A DNA stretch of 18,242 bases from Thermoproteota archaeon (GTDB taxonomy: Archaea; Thermoproteota; Korarchaeia; Korarchaeales; Korarchaeaceae): contig DRBY01000128.1 of the NCBI GenBank assembly GCA_011042755.1, positions 1 to 18,242 of the forward strand. The letters run 5' to 3'. Positions 1 through 7,039 of this stretch are shown one piece after another (position 1 is the first letter of the stretch; each line of letters opens with the position of its first letter). The notes beneath the pieces were generated by a model that saw only the letters and a program-made list of their open reading frames with translations, did not search any database and was not told where the DNA came from. A program made the position numbers and the translations under genes.

Positions 1-301
1 CCCCGTATCTCTCCGCAAGGTCGTCGACCCTCGGGTTGACCCGGAAAAGGACCCCCCAGGCCAGGCCAGGCCTGGCGCCCGTCCTCTGCTCGACGAGTTC
101 CTCGTTTCTCACGAGGGGAACTATGGAACCGGCGACCTCGGGTGGGAGTCCAAGCGCTATACCCAAATTGGGGACTGAGTCGGCATCGACCGCCAGGACC
201 CTAAAGCCCCTGTCACGCAAAAAGTGGGAGAGGAGGGCAGACACGGTTGTCTTACCCACCCCTCCCTTCCCGGCCACGAGAACCCTGAGGGGCAAGGCCA
301 T
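1..301 (-). CDS. cooC: CooC-like nickel-insertion / maturation ATPase for CO dehydrogenase (N-terminal part, cut by window edge)
   Basis: About 100 codons of a P-loop ATPase are present; the rest lies left of base 1. The protein begins MALPLRVLVAGKGGVGKTT, with a deviant Walker A motif (GKGGVGKTT, residues 11-19) of the MinD/ParA/CooC class. It is followed by the FRVLAVDADSVPNLG stretch (A'/switch I type, D39-D41), typical of CooC, where the ATPase helps load nickel into the CODH C-cluster. The start ATG (301-299) shares one base with the cooS stop codon (TGATG), so it is the third gene of a cooF-cooS-cooC operon and probably translationally coupled. The genetic position makes CooC much more likely than MinD or NifH-like relatives. 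The diagnostic downstream CxC metal-binding motif of CooC is outside the window and cannot be checked. Confidence 0.85.
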   Translation of the reverse strand, partial: MALPLRVLVAGKGGVGKTTVSALLSHFLRDRGFRVLAVDADSVPNLGIALGLPPEVAGSIVPLVRNEELVEQRTGARPGLAWGVLFRVNPRVDDLAERYG

Positions 302-2259
302 CACTCCGGCCAGCCCAGTGCCCTCCTCTTCTCCAGGATGTGAGCCATAATGGCCTCGGCAGCCTTCACCGGGTCGGGCTCTACTAAGAACTTCCCTCCC
401 ACAAGATCGTCCGCCTTGTCGGTGAGTATCTCAACGACCTTCTTGCTCCCAAGCACCGGAGGAACCGTCCCCAGGTGCACCAACAGTCCGGACGCCACGA
501 AGTAGGAGCCGATGGAGACAGCCTTCTCGCTCATCCACTCTGGCGCGGATCCCGCTGCCGGGAGGTCAGGTATGTCGACTCCGAGGTGCTCCGCCAGCGC
601 CGCTAGGGCTATCAGCATCCTAGAGCAGTCTACGCAGCTTCCCATGTGCAGGGCTGGCGGGATGCCGAGGGCCTTGCAGACCTCCTTCAGCCCGGGTCCA
701 GCAAGCTCGGCGGCCTCTGGGAGGAGCAGGCCGTGCTTTCCCATGGCGATGGCCCAGCAGCCGGTGCCCACAATGAGGACATCCCTCTTAATTAGCTCCT
801 TCGTCAGAGTAACGTGGCTGTGGTCGTGCTTGACCTTTGGGTTGACGCAGCCCACGATTCCGACGATCCCCTTTATTTTCCCTGTCCTCAGGGCCTCGGC
901 GAGGGGCTCGAGCGTACCTCCAAGGGCCTCTAGTATGGCCTCAACGCTGAATCCGGCCACGAGTTCTGACTTCTCCTTCGGTATCATTACCCTGTCAGGG
1001 TTTCTATTCTTGAAGTTCTCGACAGCAATCCTCACGATCTTCCTCGCGGTCTCGATGGCGTTGGCCTTGTCGAACTCGATGTGTATTGCGCCGGGAATGT
1101 GCGCCTTAGGCTCCGTCGTTATCACCTTGGTGTGATAGCAGGAGGCAACGTCCACGATCGCCGGCATGATGCACTGGTAGTCCACAATGACGGCCTCGAG
1201 CGCGCCTGTGGCTATGGCGAGCTCCTGCTGGAGCATGTTGCCAGCTATGGGGACGCCAAGCCTCATGAGCACCTCGTTACCGGTGCAGCACATCCCAACA
1301 ACGTTTATCCCACCCGTCGCGCCGAGGTCCTTTGCCATCTGAACCAGCTCGGGGTCGCTGGCGACCTCGGCGATCTTCATGGACAGGACAGGGTTGTGGC
1401 CGTGCACCAGAATGTTAACCGCGTCCTCCCTCAGCACCCCGAGGTTCGCCACAGCTCTGAGCGGTTTCGGCGTCCCGAACATAACGTCGCTGAGGAGCGT
1501 GGCCATCATGGAACCGCTCCATCCGTCCGCAATGGCGCACCTGAGTCCTTGGGCAATGAGAGTGAGCGGGTCCGCGTCGACGCCCATATGCGTCCTGTGC
1601 ATTATCTCTGTGATCTCTCTGTCAATCGCGCGGGGCATTATCCCGACTTTCTTCCATACCTCCTTCCGCTTCTTGGGAGCGTAGGCCTCCACCAGTCTGA
1701 GGGGCTCCTCTCCAGGCTTGCCGAACTCCCACTCCATTATCTCGGCAACTTCCTTCGCTAAGTCGTTCAGCTCCCTGCCCTCAACCTCCAGCCCGAGGGC
1801 GCGGGCTATCCCCTTCAGCTTCTCCGGGTCTTTGATCTCGTAGTCCTTGGCCCATCCGTCGGGTATCCCCTTGAAGACTTCCACAATGTCCCTGGCGTGG
1901 TCGCTGTGAGCGGCGGCCCCTGCGGCGAGCATCCGCATAAGGTTCCTTGCCACTATCGTGTCGGCAGTGGCTCCGCAGACTCCCCTCTGGGGGCCGTATC
2001 CGAATGGATCAATCCTGCATGGCCCCATGTTGCAGTTCCTGCAGCATACCCCCAGGAGGCCAAATCCGCACTGGGGCTGCTGAGCCAGGTACCTGTGCCA
2101 AGCTGTCTCGGCGCCGTCCATCTCGGCCTTCTCTAGGAGCTGGGAGGCTGTGGGGTCGATGGAGACGGCCTCGTAGAACTCCCTCCTGGCGGTTCTCATG
2201 AGCCTCTCGTAGATCCTCTCGGAACCGGGCTTGCCTCTCTCAATCCCTGCAGCAGTCAT
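301..2259 (-). CDS. cooS: Anaerobic Ni-Fe carbon monoxide dehydrogenase, catalytic subunit (CooS)
   Basis: A 652-residue protein, the usual CooS length. It oxidises CO to CO2 (or the reverse), passing electrons to ferredoxin. All cluster ligands expected from the bacterial CODH-II structure can be placed. D/B clusters: C64, C72, C73, C76, C81, C95, with the same spacing as C39/47/48/51/56/70 of the reference. C-cluster: H286 (in VHGHNP), C325 (GMCCTGNE), C363 (DYQCIMP), C471 (GCVNPK), C501 (GTGCWA) and C542 (GSCVDCSR). K579 is in the place of the catalytic lysine. The enzyme therefore looks active. The ATG overlaps the preceding cooF stop by four bases (ATGA). No acetyl-CoA synthase, CdhA/CdhB or CooH hydrogenase genes are visible, so this is the monofunctional CooS class, supplying or consuming reduced ferredoxin. 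Confidence in the family is very high; the physiological direction is not decidable from sequence. Confidence 0.97.
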   Translation of the reverse strand: MTAAGIERGKPGSERIYERLMRTARREFYEAVSIDPTASQLLEKAEMDGAETAWHRYLAQQPQCGFGLLGVCCRNCNMGPCRIDPFGYGPQRGVCGATADTIVARNLMRMLAAGAAAHSDHARDIVEVFKGIPDGWAKDYEIKDPEKLKGIARALGLEVEGRELNDLAKEVAEIMEWEFGKPGEEPLRLVEAYAPKKRKEVWKKVGIMPRAIDREITEIMHRTHMGVDADPLTLIAQGLRCAIADGWSGSMMATLLSDVMFGTPKPLRAVANLGVLREDAVNILVHGHNPVLSMKIAEVASDPELVQMAKDLGATGGINVVGMCCTGNEVLMRLGVPIAGNMLQQELAIATGALEAVIVDYQCIMPAIVDVASCYHTKVITTEPKAHIPGAIHIEFDKANAIETARKIVRIAVENFKNRNPDRVMIPKEKSELVAGFSVEAILEALGGTLEPLAEALRTGKIKGIVGIVGCVNPKVKHDHSHVTLTKELIKRDVLIVGTGCWAIAMGKHGLLLPEAAELAGPGLKEVCKALGIPPALHMGSCVDCSRMLIALAALAEHLGVDIPDLPAAGSAPEWMSEKAVSIGSYFVASGLLVHLGTVPPVLGSKKVVEILTDKADDLVGGKFLVEPDPVKAAEAIMAHILEKRRALGWPE

Positions 2260-2879
2260 TCAGACCACCTCACGGTCTCATACATTTCCCTGAGAGATGC
2301 CAGGGGGGACTTGGGAGCCTTCTCAGCGGGCCTGGCGTATACCACAGCCGCCTCCGCGAGACCCAGCACCATATCTGCGGCCCTTCTGATCTTCTCCCGG
2401 TCGAGGATGTCCTCCGCCCTGCCATACCTCAGGGCCCCGGTTGGGCAGGCCTCGACGCACGCTGGCGGGAGTCCAGCCCTGAACCTGTCCACGCAGTGAT
2501 CACACTTCACCACCTTCCTCCTGAAGTCGTAGGCCGGGTGGCCGAAGGGACAAGCGAGAAGGCAAGTCCTGCACCCTATACACTTCTCGAGGTCCGATAT
2601 TACGAAGCCCTCCTCCGTCCTTTGCATGGCCCCGGTTGGGCAGGCCTCGACGCAAGGGGCCGGGTCGCAGTGCATGCACCTCATGGGGACATAGACGCCG
2701 GCGGCCGGAACCACCTTCGTCCTCGGCCTTGGCGTAGGATCCTCGAAGACAGCTTGGAACAGCTCCTTAGAGGATGAATGCTCAACCGCACAGGCTATCT
2801 CACAGCTCCTGCATCCCACGCATCTCTCGGGATCAACGTAGATGAGGTACTCCAGGTATCTTGGAGGGACAGTTGCCAT
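2256..2879 (-). CDS. cooF: CooF-like 4x[4Fe-4S] ferredoxin, electron partner of CO dehydrogenase
   Basis: A 207-residue polyferredoxin of the CooF/HycB/DmsB type. Sixteen cysteines fall in four groups: C20-x2-C23-x2-C26-x3-C30; C68, C71, C76, C80; C100-x2-C103-x2-C106-x3-C110; and C126, C129, C141, C145 with the usual enlarged gap. CPTGA/CPFG signatures recur. In CooF/CooS systems this protein carries CO-derived electrons to a hydrogenase or other acceptor. It has no Tat or Sec signal, so it is cytoplasmic like CooS. I chose the ATG at 2879 because a G-rich ribosome site (2884-2890) lies just ahead and the A/T-rich promoter at about 2926-2940 would start transcription near 2906. The upstream in-frame TTG at 2912 (11 extra residues) would then not be transcribed. 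The stop overlaps the cooS ATG by four bases. Confidence 0.9.
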   Translation of the reverse strand: MATVPPRYLEYLIYVDPERCVGCRSCEIACAVEHSSSKELFQAVFEDPTPRPRTKVVPAAGVYVPMRCMHCDPAPCVEACPTGAMQRTEEGFVISDLEKCIGCRTCLLACPFGHPAYDFRRKVVKCDHCVDRFRAGLPPACVEACPTGALRYGRAEDILDREKIRRAADMVLGLAEAAVVYARPAEKAPKSPLASLREMYETVRWSE

Positions 2880-2925
2880 CCATCCCCCCCAGCAATTTCG
2901 AATTTCACTCAAGAAAAATCCTTCG

Positions 2926-2940
2926 ATTTAAGTAAAAAAT
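2926..2940 (-). promoter_or_regulatory. Likely TATA promoter of the cooF-cooS-cooC operon
   Basis: Read on the minus strand this is a T6-ACTTAAAT stretch, the only strongly A/T-rich block between the stop of the radical SAM gene (2945) and cooF. A start site about 25 bases downstream (near 2906) leaves a 25-base leader containing the G-rich ribosome site. Placement is by eye. Confidence 0.5.
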
Positions 2941-2944
2941 TTAA

Positions 2945-4102
2945 CTATGATTGTTCATTTAACATGAAGTTAAAACGGACTATCCCGAGCCCCGCCTTGT
3001 AGTCGCGATAAGATCGAACCAGCTCGAGCGCCTCCGGCGTCAGAACTACGCCCCCTCGTCCGACGCCGCCCCGCCATGATTCGAAGAGCTTGAATCCCAG
3101 CGCGGACTCCATTCTCTTGAGCCTCCTGTAAACGGCCGGGGGCGACAGGCCGAGACTCCTCGCCACCGCGCTGAGACTCCCCATCGACTCAAGCGTAGAT
3201 AGCAACTCCAAGTCGTCCTCATCCAAGACCTCCCCGTCCTTCGTGACCAGCCGGAGAGAGGGTATGAACGAGTAGGCCGCGGACCGCTCAATCAACTCGC
3301 ATCCCGAGCTAAGAATTCTCCGGAGTTCTTCCGGCCCATAGGCAGGGTTTAGCTGGCCCAGCATCGGGCACTTGCCGACCAGGCCCGAGGGGTCCATGTA
3401 GATCATCCTGCATTCCCTCCGACACCTCGGACCCGAGAGGAGGTAAACTGGGAAGTCACGGTGAAAAGTGACCCTCATCTCGTAGATCCCCATGAAATCG
3501 CCGAACGGATCAGACACGTCGTACCCTCTTCCCTGCATCGCTTTGACCACATCCGTGGGGCATTTAGTGACTGGGCATAAGATCGGTGGGGAAATCCACA
3601 CCTGGAGCCCCCAGGATCTGCCAATGTTTACCATCTCCAGAATCTCCTCGTCGTTCACGCCGGGGACGTAGATTAGCATCAGCTTCATGGATTTTCCGGC
3701 CATGAGGAGTCTTCTAACGAATCTTTTGGCGCGCTTGAGGTCAGACATGGTGTAGCAGAACAAGCATATCTCGTCGGCTCTCAGGAGCATCTCGGGGGAT
3801 TTCTCACGGGAACCGACCGCCGCGGGGACGAACACATGCGCTTCGAGGCCCCTGTCAGTAGCCGCCGCAATCAGCTCCCCCACCCTCGGATGAGCCAGCG
3901 GGTTCGGGCACGTGAAGTACACATCGGGCCTCAGACCTGATCCTATCAGCGAGTCCAGGAAGACCTCAACCATGTGGGGGTCCAGAAACCCACGGGGAGG
4001 GACCCTCTCCTCGGCTCGCGGACAGTAAGAGCATGTGGAGTCGCAACCGTCTACGACCTTCACGACCGCTATCGCCTTGGCGCGGCCCCTGGGCGTGCTC
4101 AA
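2945..4102 (-). CDS. Radical SAM protein with MoaA-like auxiliary Cys cluster fused to a ModE/LysR-like winged helix-turn-helix
   Basis: A 385-residue protein. The N-terminal radical SAM domain has C20-x3-C24-x2-C27 (CDSTCSYC), which binds the SAM-cleaving [4Fe-4S] cluster. A second group, C227-x3-C231-x13-C245, resembles the C-x2-C-x13-C auxiliary cluster of MoaA or a short SPASM motif; C176 and C181 lie between. Residues about 298-363 form a ModE/LysR-type winged helix (SLSAVARSLGLSPPAVYRRL, then the GG-x-GRGGVVLTP wing typical of ModE). The molybdate-binding domain of ModE is absent. The start is a TTG at 4102 that overlaps the V4R gene's TGA (TTGA), with GGGAGG about nine bases upstream; the further in-frame ATG at 4168 would give a 70-base overlap and has no such site. 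It lies directly upstream of the coo operon. Substrate unknown; a regulator that uses, or is controlled by, SAM/FeS chemistry is my inference. Confidence 0.85.
   Translation of the reverse strand: MSTPRGRAKAIAVVKVVDGCDSTCSYCPRAEERVPPRGFLDPHMVEVFLDSLIGSGLRPDVYFTCPNPLAHPRVGELIAAATDRGLEAHVFVPAAVGSREKSPEMLLRADEICLFCYTMSDLKRAKRFVRRLLMAGKSMKLMLIYVPGVNDEEILEMVNIGRSWGLQVWISPPILCPVTKCPTDVVKAMQGRGYDVSDPFGDFMGIYEMRVTFHRDFPVYLLSGPRCRRECRMIYMDPSGLVGKCPMLGQLNPAYGPEELRRILSSGCELIERSAAYSFIPSLRLVTKDGEVLDEDDLELLSTLESMGSLSAVARSLGLSPPAVYRRLKRMESALGFKLFESWRGGVGRGGVVLTPEALELVRSYRDYKAGLGIVRFNFMLNEQS
2958..2974. promoter_or_regulatory. Inverted repeat TTTAAC-n5-GTTAAA, candidate operator upstream of the coo promoter
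   Basis: Perfect 6-bp arms (2958-2963 and 2969-2974) flank ATGAA. A third TTTAAC copy sits at 2940-2945, 18 bp away. An overlapping weaker dyad TTCAT-n5-ATGAA spans 2954-2968. The site is 20-30 bp upstream of the coo TATA box and inside the last codons of the HTH-containing radical SAM gene. Whether that protein binds it is inference. Confidence 0.3.
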
Positions 4103-4650
4103 TGGCGAGTTCCTCCCTCGAGGATCTCCGCTTCGAATGTGCATGTGTCCGCCCCAGCGGCCTGGCACTCCCTCTCAATCATTGGGCCCATTCGGATGCC
4201 GGTCGTGTCCTCCACTAGGGCGGCGAGGAGACCAGCCGTGAAGTGACACACGGGCGAATCCGATCTTCTCCCTCTGGCCTCGAATGAGTTCTTTACCCTG
4301 ACCACGACCTTCTCCTCTCCCAGGGTAATCGACAGGATTTCGCCGAATCCCAGGGACCTGTAAACCCTCCTAGCCACATCCAGCATCTCGTTGAGGGACA
4401 GCCTCTCCCTAGCCGAAGCTATGCCCTTAGAGTCATGGACCTTCATCATTCTATATGCCGAATAGTACAGAACCGGTCTCAGGCCCTTCTCACCCACGAA
4501 GACGGACAACCCAGCCATGAAGTCCGCCCACCACCGGGTAGACATCAAGAACATGTCCTTTAGCACGACCACGCCAAAGTAGGGAATTTCCACCTCAGCC
4601 CGGAGGACCCCCCTCCTCTCGGGATCCTCTCCGATGGCTCGAAGGCTCAT
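4099..4650 (-). CDS. V4R (4-vinyl reductase) domain protein, putative small-molecule sensor or carrier
   Basis: A 183-residue protein. The C-terminal half matches the V4R fold signature: a C135-H-F-x-x-G region followed by E161-C162-x4-G-x2-C170-x-F. V4R domains occur in BchJ, in XylR/DmpR-type sensor regions and in archaeal stand-alone proteins, binding hydrophobic ligands or metal through the conserved Cys residues. No DNA-binding or membrane segment is seen; the first 90 residues look like the usual N-terminal part of stand-alone V4R proteins. Start: ATG at 4650 with AGGTGG five bases upstream, preferred to the GTG at 4659. The stop overlaps the start of the radical SAM-HTH gene, so the two are probably made together and may act as a sensor/effector pair. 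The exact ligand cannot be told. Confidence 0.8.
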   Translation of the reverse strand: MSLRAIGEDPERRGVLRAEVEIPYFGVVVLKDMFLMSTRWWADFMAGLSVFVGEKGLRPVLYYSAYRMMKVHDSKGIASARERLSLNEMLDVARRVYRSLGFGEILSITLGEEKVVVRVKNSFEARGRRSDSPVCHFTAGLLAALVEDTTGIRMGPMIERECQAAGADTCTFEAEILEGGTRH

Positions 4651-4659
4651 TATCCCCAC

Positions 4660-4939
4660 CTAGGGAACTTTTCCGGGATCAAAATAACGATTTAGCTTAG
4701 CGGTAAAACGGTATAGAGTTCCAGCCACATACTCGGAACTAACCTCTCTAGGGCTGGAGAAGGAGCAAGGTTATGAGCGGGCTGCGCCCCGCCGACCTGT
4801 GAGGGTAAGTTCCACTCTGCGCGATATGCCTTTCATCGAGCGTCGCTAGGCTGAGTTCACTCACCCACTTAGAGAAGAACGAGGCTTTTCGCGCGCGAGA
4901 AGACCCTGAGGGCCCGCTCGCGCGATTCAGATCCCCTAT
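4660..4939. other. 280-bp intergenic region with stem-loops between the methyltransferase operon and the V4R gene
   Basis: No convincing gene in any frame. It holds the V4R promoter at the left end. Near the right end is a GC-rich hairpin: arms CGCGCGAG (4892-4899) and CTCGCGCG (4917-4924), with a nested CCCTGAGGG. A second short dyad, CCCCT (4933-4937) / AGGGG (4944-4948), overlaps the mtmB-like stop codon. These lie just downstream of that gene on its strand and could protect or form the 3' end, though no U-run follows. A weak GCGGG/CCCGC hairpin lies near 4780-4795. I looked for tRNA and C/D-box shapes and found none I could support. Confidence 0.45.
4681..4712 (-). promoter_or_regulatory. 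Likely promoter of the V4R / radical SAM-HTH pair
   Basis: The minus strand reads GTTATTTTG at 4682-4690, about 25-30 bases from the expected start near 4660. A direct repeat CGGT-AAAA-CGGT (4701-4712) lies immediately upstream of it. No experimental support is possible here. Confidence 0.4.
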
Positions 4940-6310
4940 TCAGAGGGGGAGTCCCGTAATTCCAGCAATCTCCTTCCTCATTCGCTTGTAGAGCCCCCAC
5001 CACCACTGCTTGGGGGTAACCGTAGAGACATCGTACAGTTCCGGGAACGGCTTGCCGATATCGGGCTTCTCTTGCTTGTCCTTGTAGTGCTTGAGCATCT
5101 CGAGAACTATCTCATTGGCCTCCGACCTCTTCAGGCCAGCTTTCACTACCGCTCTCGCGATCTCGGCCATGAACCTGGTCTCCAGCCCGCTAGCGTGGGG
5201 GTAGGTCCCGTTGGTCGCGGACACGCCAAGGGGGTGCGTTCCCGTCACGACGTTTGTCACGGTATTCGCCGTTATCTCGTAGAATATCATCTCAGTTCCA
5301 GCTCCAGCCGACGTCCAGACGTCTCCCATTATTATGAAGGGAGTGTGCCGGGCCATAGCCTGCCCGACGACGCTGAGTTCCCACATGCCCTCGGGAGCGC
5401 TCGTGCTCACGATCTTGTAGTGAATCGGGTGACAGATGTGGTACACCGACTGGTAGAGCAGCCTGCCGAGTAGGAAGGAGGCCACGAAGTTGACAGCGAC
5501 GCCGGCGGGCCCACCCGCGTACCCGCCGATTATTGGATCTACGAGCGTGACGTTCATTGCGCCATACTCCGTGAAGTTAACGGCCTTAGTGAGCCTGTCG
5601 TAGTCCGTCTTGAGTTCATTGAGAATTGCAATCAAGTGGGCGTCGCTAGTCCTCATGTACTCCTCCGACGCTATAGCCAAGTCCCCCAAGCAAGTAATGC
5701 TACTCTCTCCAGCCAGCAGGTGTATGCCTGGCCTCCCAGCCCTTCTAGCCGCCTCGCGGAGCATCCTGAGTTCCCGCCTAGTGGCCTGGACTTCTAGAGG
5801 GCTCCCCGTCTTGACCTTCCTCCCCTCTATAACCGCCAGACCTCCGTGGTTTATCGCGTCTATCAGCGGCTCCTTCATGTAGGACATAGCCATGGGCAGG
5901 TACCACTCCTCGGGTATCGGCGCCCCCGCCTGTCCCCCCATTATTATGGGCAGCCTCTTGTCCTCCACCTTTCTGGCGTAGAGTATCCTAGCGTCCTTCC
6001 CCCTTCCTACGACTATCTGCTCTGGAGCAGTTTCTATCCCCTCCTTAATCTGCTCCTCCGTGAACTTGATCACTCTCCTCGTGTTCATGCAGTAGATTCC
6101 AGCCTCCACGGCAAGCCTGAAGCCTGCCTCGAAAACCGCGTCGGCCAGGCTGTCGTCGTCTGTAACGATCTGCTCTGGATCGTACCTTATGTCGTACTCC
6201 TTGACGAGTTCTCTGCAGAGCTTGGCGACGACTTTTAGGTCGAAATCCTTCTCTGACATGTAAGGGCCAGTCTCAGCTAGGTCCAGAACCTCCCATATGG
6301 AGAGAACCAT
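4940..6310 (-). CDS. MtmB-family corrinoid-dependent methyltransferase lacking pyrrolysine
   Basis: A 456-residue protein collinear with monomethylamine methyltransferase MtmB (458 in Methanosarcina). Shared features include GIYC near 71, the MGGQAGAPI segment at 124-131, the GRPG segment at 192-195, NELK at 231-234, IIGGYAGG at 260-267, AGAGTEM at 335-341 and the YDVSTVTP tail at 426-433. MtmB normally carries UAG-encoded pyrrolysine as the catalytic residue. Here the frame is fully open and the stop is TGA. Ungapped alignment from memory, anchored on the shared D-x-H...NELK, places Glu216 at the pyrrolysine position. It should transfer a methyl group from an unknown donor to the corrinoid protein encoded three bases upstream. 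GGGAGG inside the end of that gene serves as its ribosome site. Family assignment is strong; substrate is not assignable, and methylamine is doubtful without pyrrolysine. Confidence 0.88.
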   Translation of the reverse strand: MVLSIWEVLDLAETGPYMSEKDFDLKVVAKLCRELVKEYDIRYDPEQIVTDDDSLADAVFEAGFRLAVEAGIYCMNTRRVIKFTEEQIKEGIETAPEQIVVGRGKDARILYARKVEDKRLPIIMGGQAGAPIPEEWYLPMAMSYMKEPLIDAINHGGLAVIEGRKVKTGSPLEVQATRRELRMLREAARRAGRPGIHLLAGESSITCLGDLAIASEEYMRTSDAHLIAILNELKTDYDRLTKAVNFTEYGAMNVTLVDPIIGGYAGGPAGVAVNFVASFLLGRLLYQSVYHICHPIHYKIVSTSAPEGMWELSVVGQAMARHTPFIIMGDVWTSAGAGTEMIFYEITANTVTNVVTGTHPLGVSATNGTYPHASGLETRFMAEIARAVVKAGLKRSEANEIVLEMLKHYKDKQEKPDIGKPFPELYDVSTVTPKQWWWGLYKRMRKEIAGITGLPL

Positions 6311-6313
6311 GTG

Positions 6314-6970
6314 TCACGCCCTCCCGAGCAGCTTCTTAGCTACCTCAACGGCCTCCTCAGCGTTGTCGCCGTAGCCGTCGGCGCCTATCTCCTCCGCGAA
6401 CTCTCGGGTCACGGGACCCCCGCCGACCATCACCTTGTACTTCTCCCTCAGCCCCCTGTCCTTCAGCAGCCTTATCAGGTCCTCCATGTACGGCATTGAG
6501 GTCGACAGGAGGGTTGATACTGCGATTATGTCGGCGCCAACCTCTTCGGCCTTGTTGATGAACTCGTCAACGGGTACGTCTCTACCGAGATCATACACTT
6601 CAAACCCGTTGGCCTTCAGGAGCATAGCGACGATATTCTTCCCTATGTCGTGGATGTCCCCCTGTATCGTGCCAATTACGACTTTTCCTAGCGTAATCTT
6701 CTCCTTCTCCTCCTTGACTACGAGCGGCTCTAGAATCTCCAAGGCAGCCTTCATGGCGTCGGCAGCCAGTAGAACCTCCGGGAGGTATATCTCAAGCCGC
6801 GCAAACTTGTCACCAACGACTTTCATACCAGTCATTAGTCCTTCCTTTATCGCGCAAAGAGGCTCAATTCCAGCCTCAATCGCCTTCTTTGCGAACTCTC
6901 TTGCTTTATCCTCGTCACCATCAATGACAGCTTGGGCTAGACCCTTCAGAATAGCCTCCCCCTCACCCAT
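6314..6970 (-). CDS. Cognate corrinoid (B12-binding) protein, MtmC/MtbC/MttC type
   Basis: A 218-residue two-domain corrinoid protein. Residues 1-85 are the four-helix cap (MKVVGDKFARLEIYLPEVL near 49-67). Residues 90-218 are the Rossmann-like B12 domain with D105-x-H107-x-x-G110 (GDIHDIGKN), whose His is the lower cobalt ligand. This is followed by the VSTLLSTSM segment (151-159) and the GGGPVT motif (183-188). It is the methyl carrier between the MtmB-like enzyme (next gene, three bases downstream) and an acceptor methyltransferase such as the one at 9058-10047. I use the ATG at 6970, preceded by GGTGG, rather than the TTG at 6997, because the TATA-like box at 7011-7018 would start transcription between them. 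The Co(I) state would be restored by the divergently encoded activator. Confidence 0.92.
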   Translation of the reverse strand: MGEGEAILKGLAQAVIDGDEDKAREFAKKAIEAGIEPLCAIKEGLMTGMKVVGDKFARLEIYLPEVLLAADAMKAALEILEPLVVKEEKEKITLGKVVIGTIQGDIHDIGKNIVAMLLKANGFEVYDLGRDVPVDEFINKAEEVGADIIAVSTLLSTSMPYMEDLIRLLKDRGLREKYKVMVGGGPVTREFAEEIGADGYGDNAEEAVEVAKKLLGRA

Positions 6971-7007
6971 CCGGAACCACCGGTTGGCCGTCAGCAAAAA
7001 TCCGGTT

Positions 7008-7018
7008 ATCTAATATAG
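7008..7018. promoter_or_regulatory. Overlapping divergent promoters of the corrinoid operon and the corrinoid activator gene
   Basis: The sequence TCTAATATAG is near-palindromic and reads as a TATA-like box on both strands. Leftward it is about 25 bases from a start that would leave a short leader before the ATG at 6970. Rightward it lies 22-32 bases before the ATG at 7040, which would be leaderless or nearly so. Shared control of methyltransferase and activator is inferred from this arrangement. Confidence 0.45.
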
Positions 7019-7039
7019 TTGCAGATAAAAAAGAGTTGG

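Noticed and set aside
301..2259. Several plus-strand open frames opposite cooS
   Set aside because: They are shadows of a gene with all catalytic residues; none has a start signal or recognisable protein.
2880..2912. TTG start adding eleven residues to the CooF-like ferredoxin
   Set aside because: The extra residues do not resemble the family, and the promoter position places the TTG upstream of the likely transcription start.
4103..4168. ATG start at 4168 for the radical SAM-HTH protein
   Set aside because: It would overlap the V4R gene by 70 bases and adds a low-complexity Arg/Gly stretch. The TTG at 4102 has a ribosome site and a coupled stop/start.
4720..4870. Possible tRNA or C/D-box RNA in the gap left of the methyltransferase operon
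   Set aside because: No cloverleaf, no T-loop sequence, and only partial C-box-like and D-box-like words without the correct spacing.
4940..6310. Idea that the MtmB-like gene encodes pyrrolysine through an in-frame UAG
   Set aside because: The reading frame has no internal stop of any kind and ends at TGA, and the corrinoid gene also ends at TGA.
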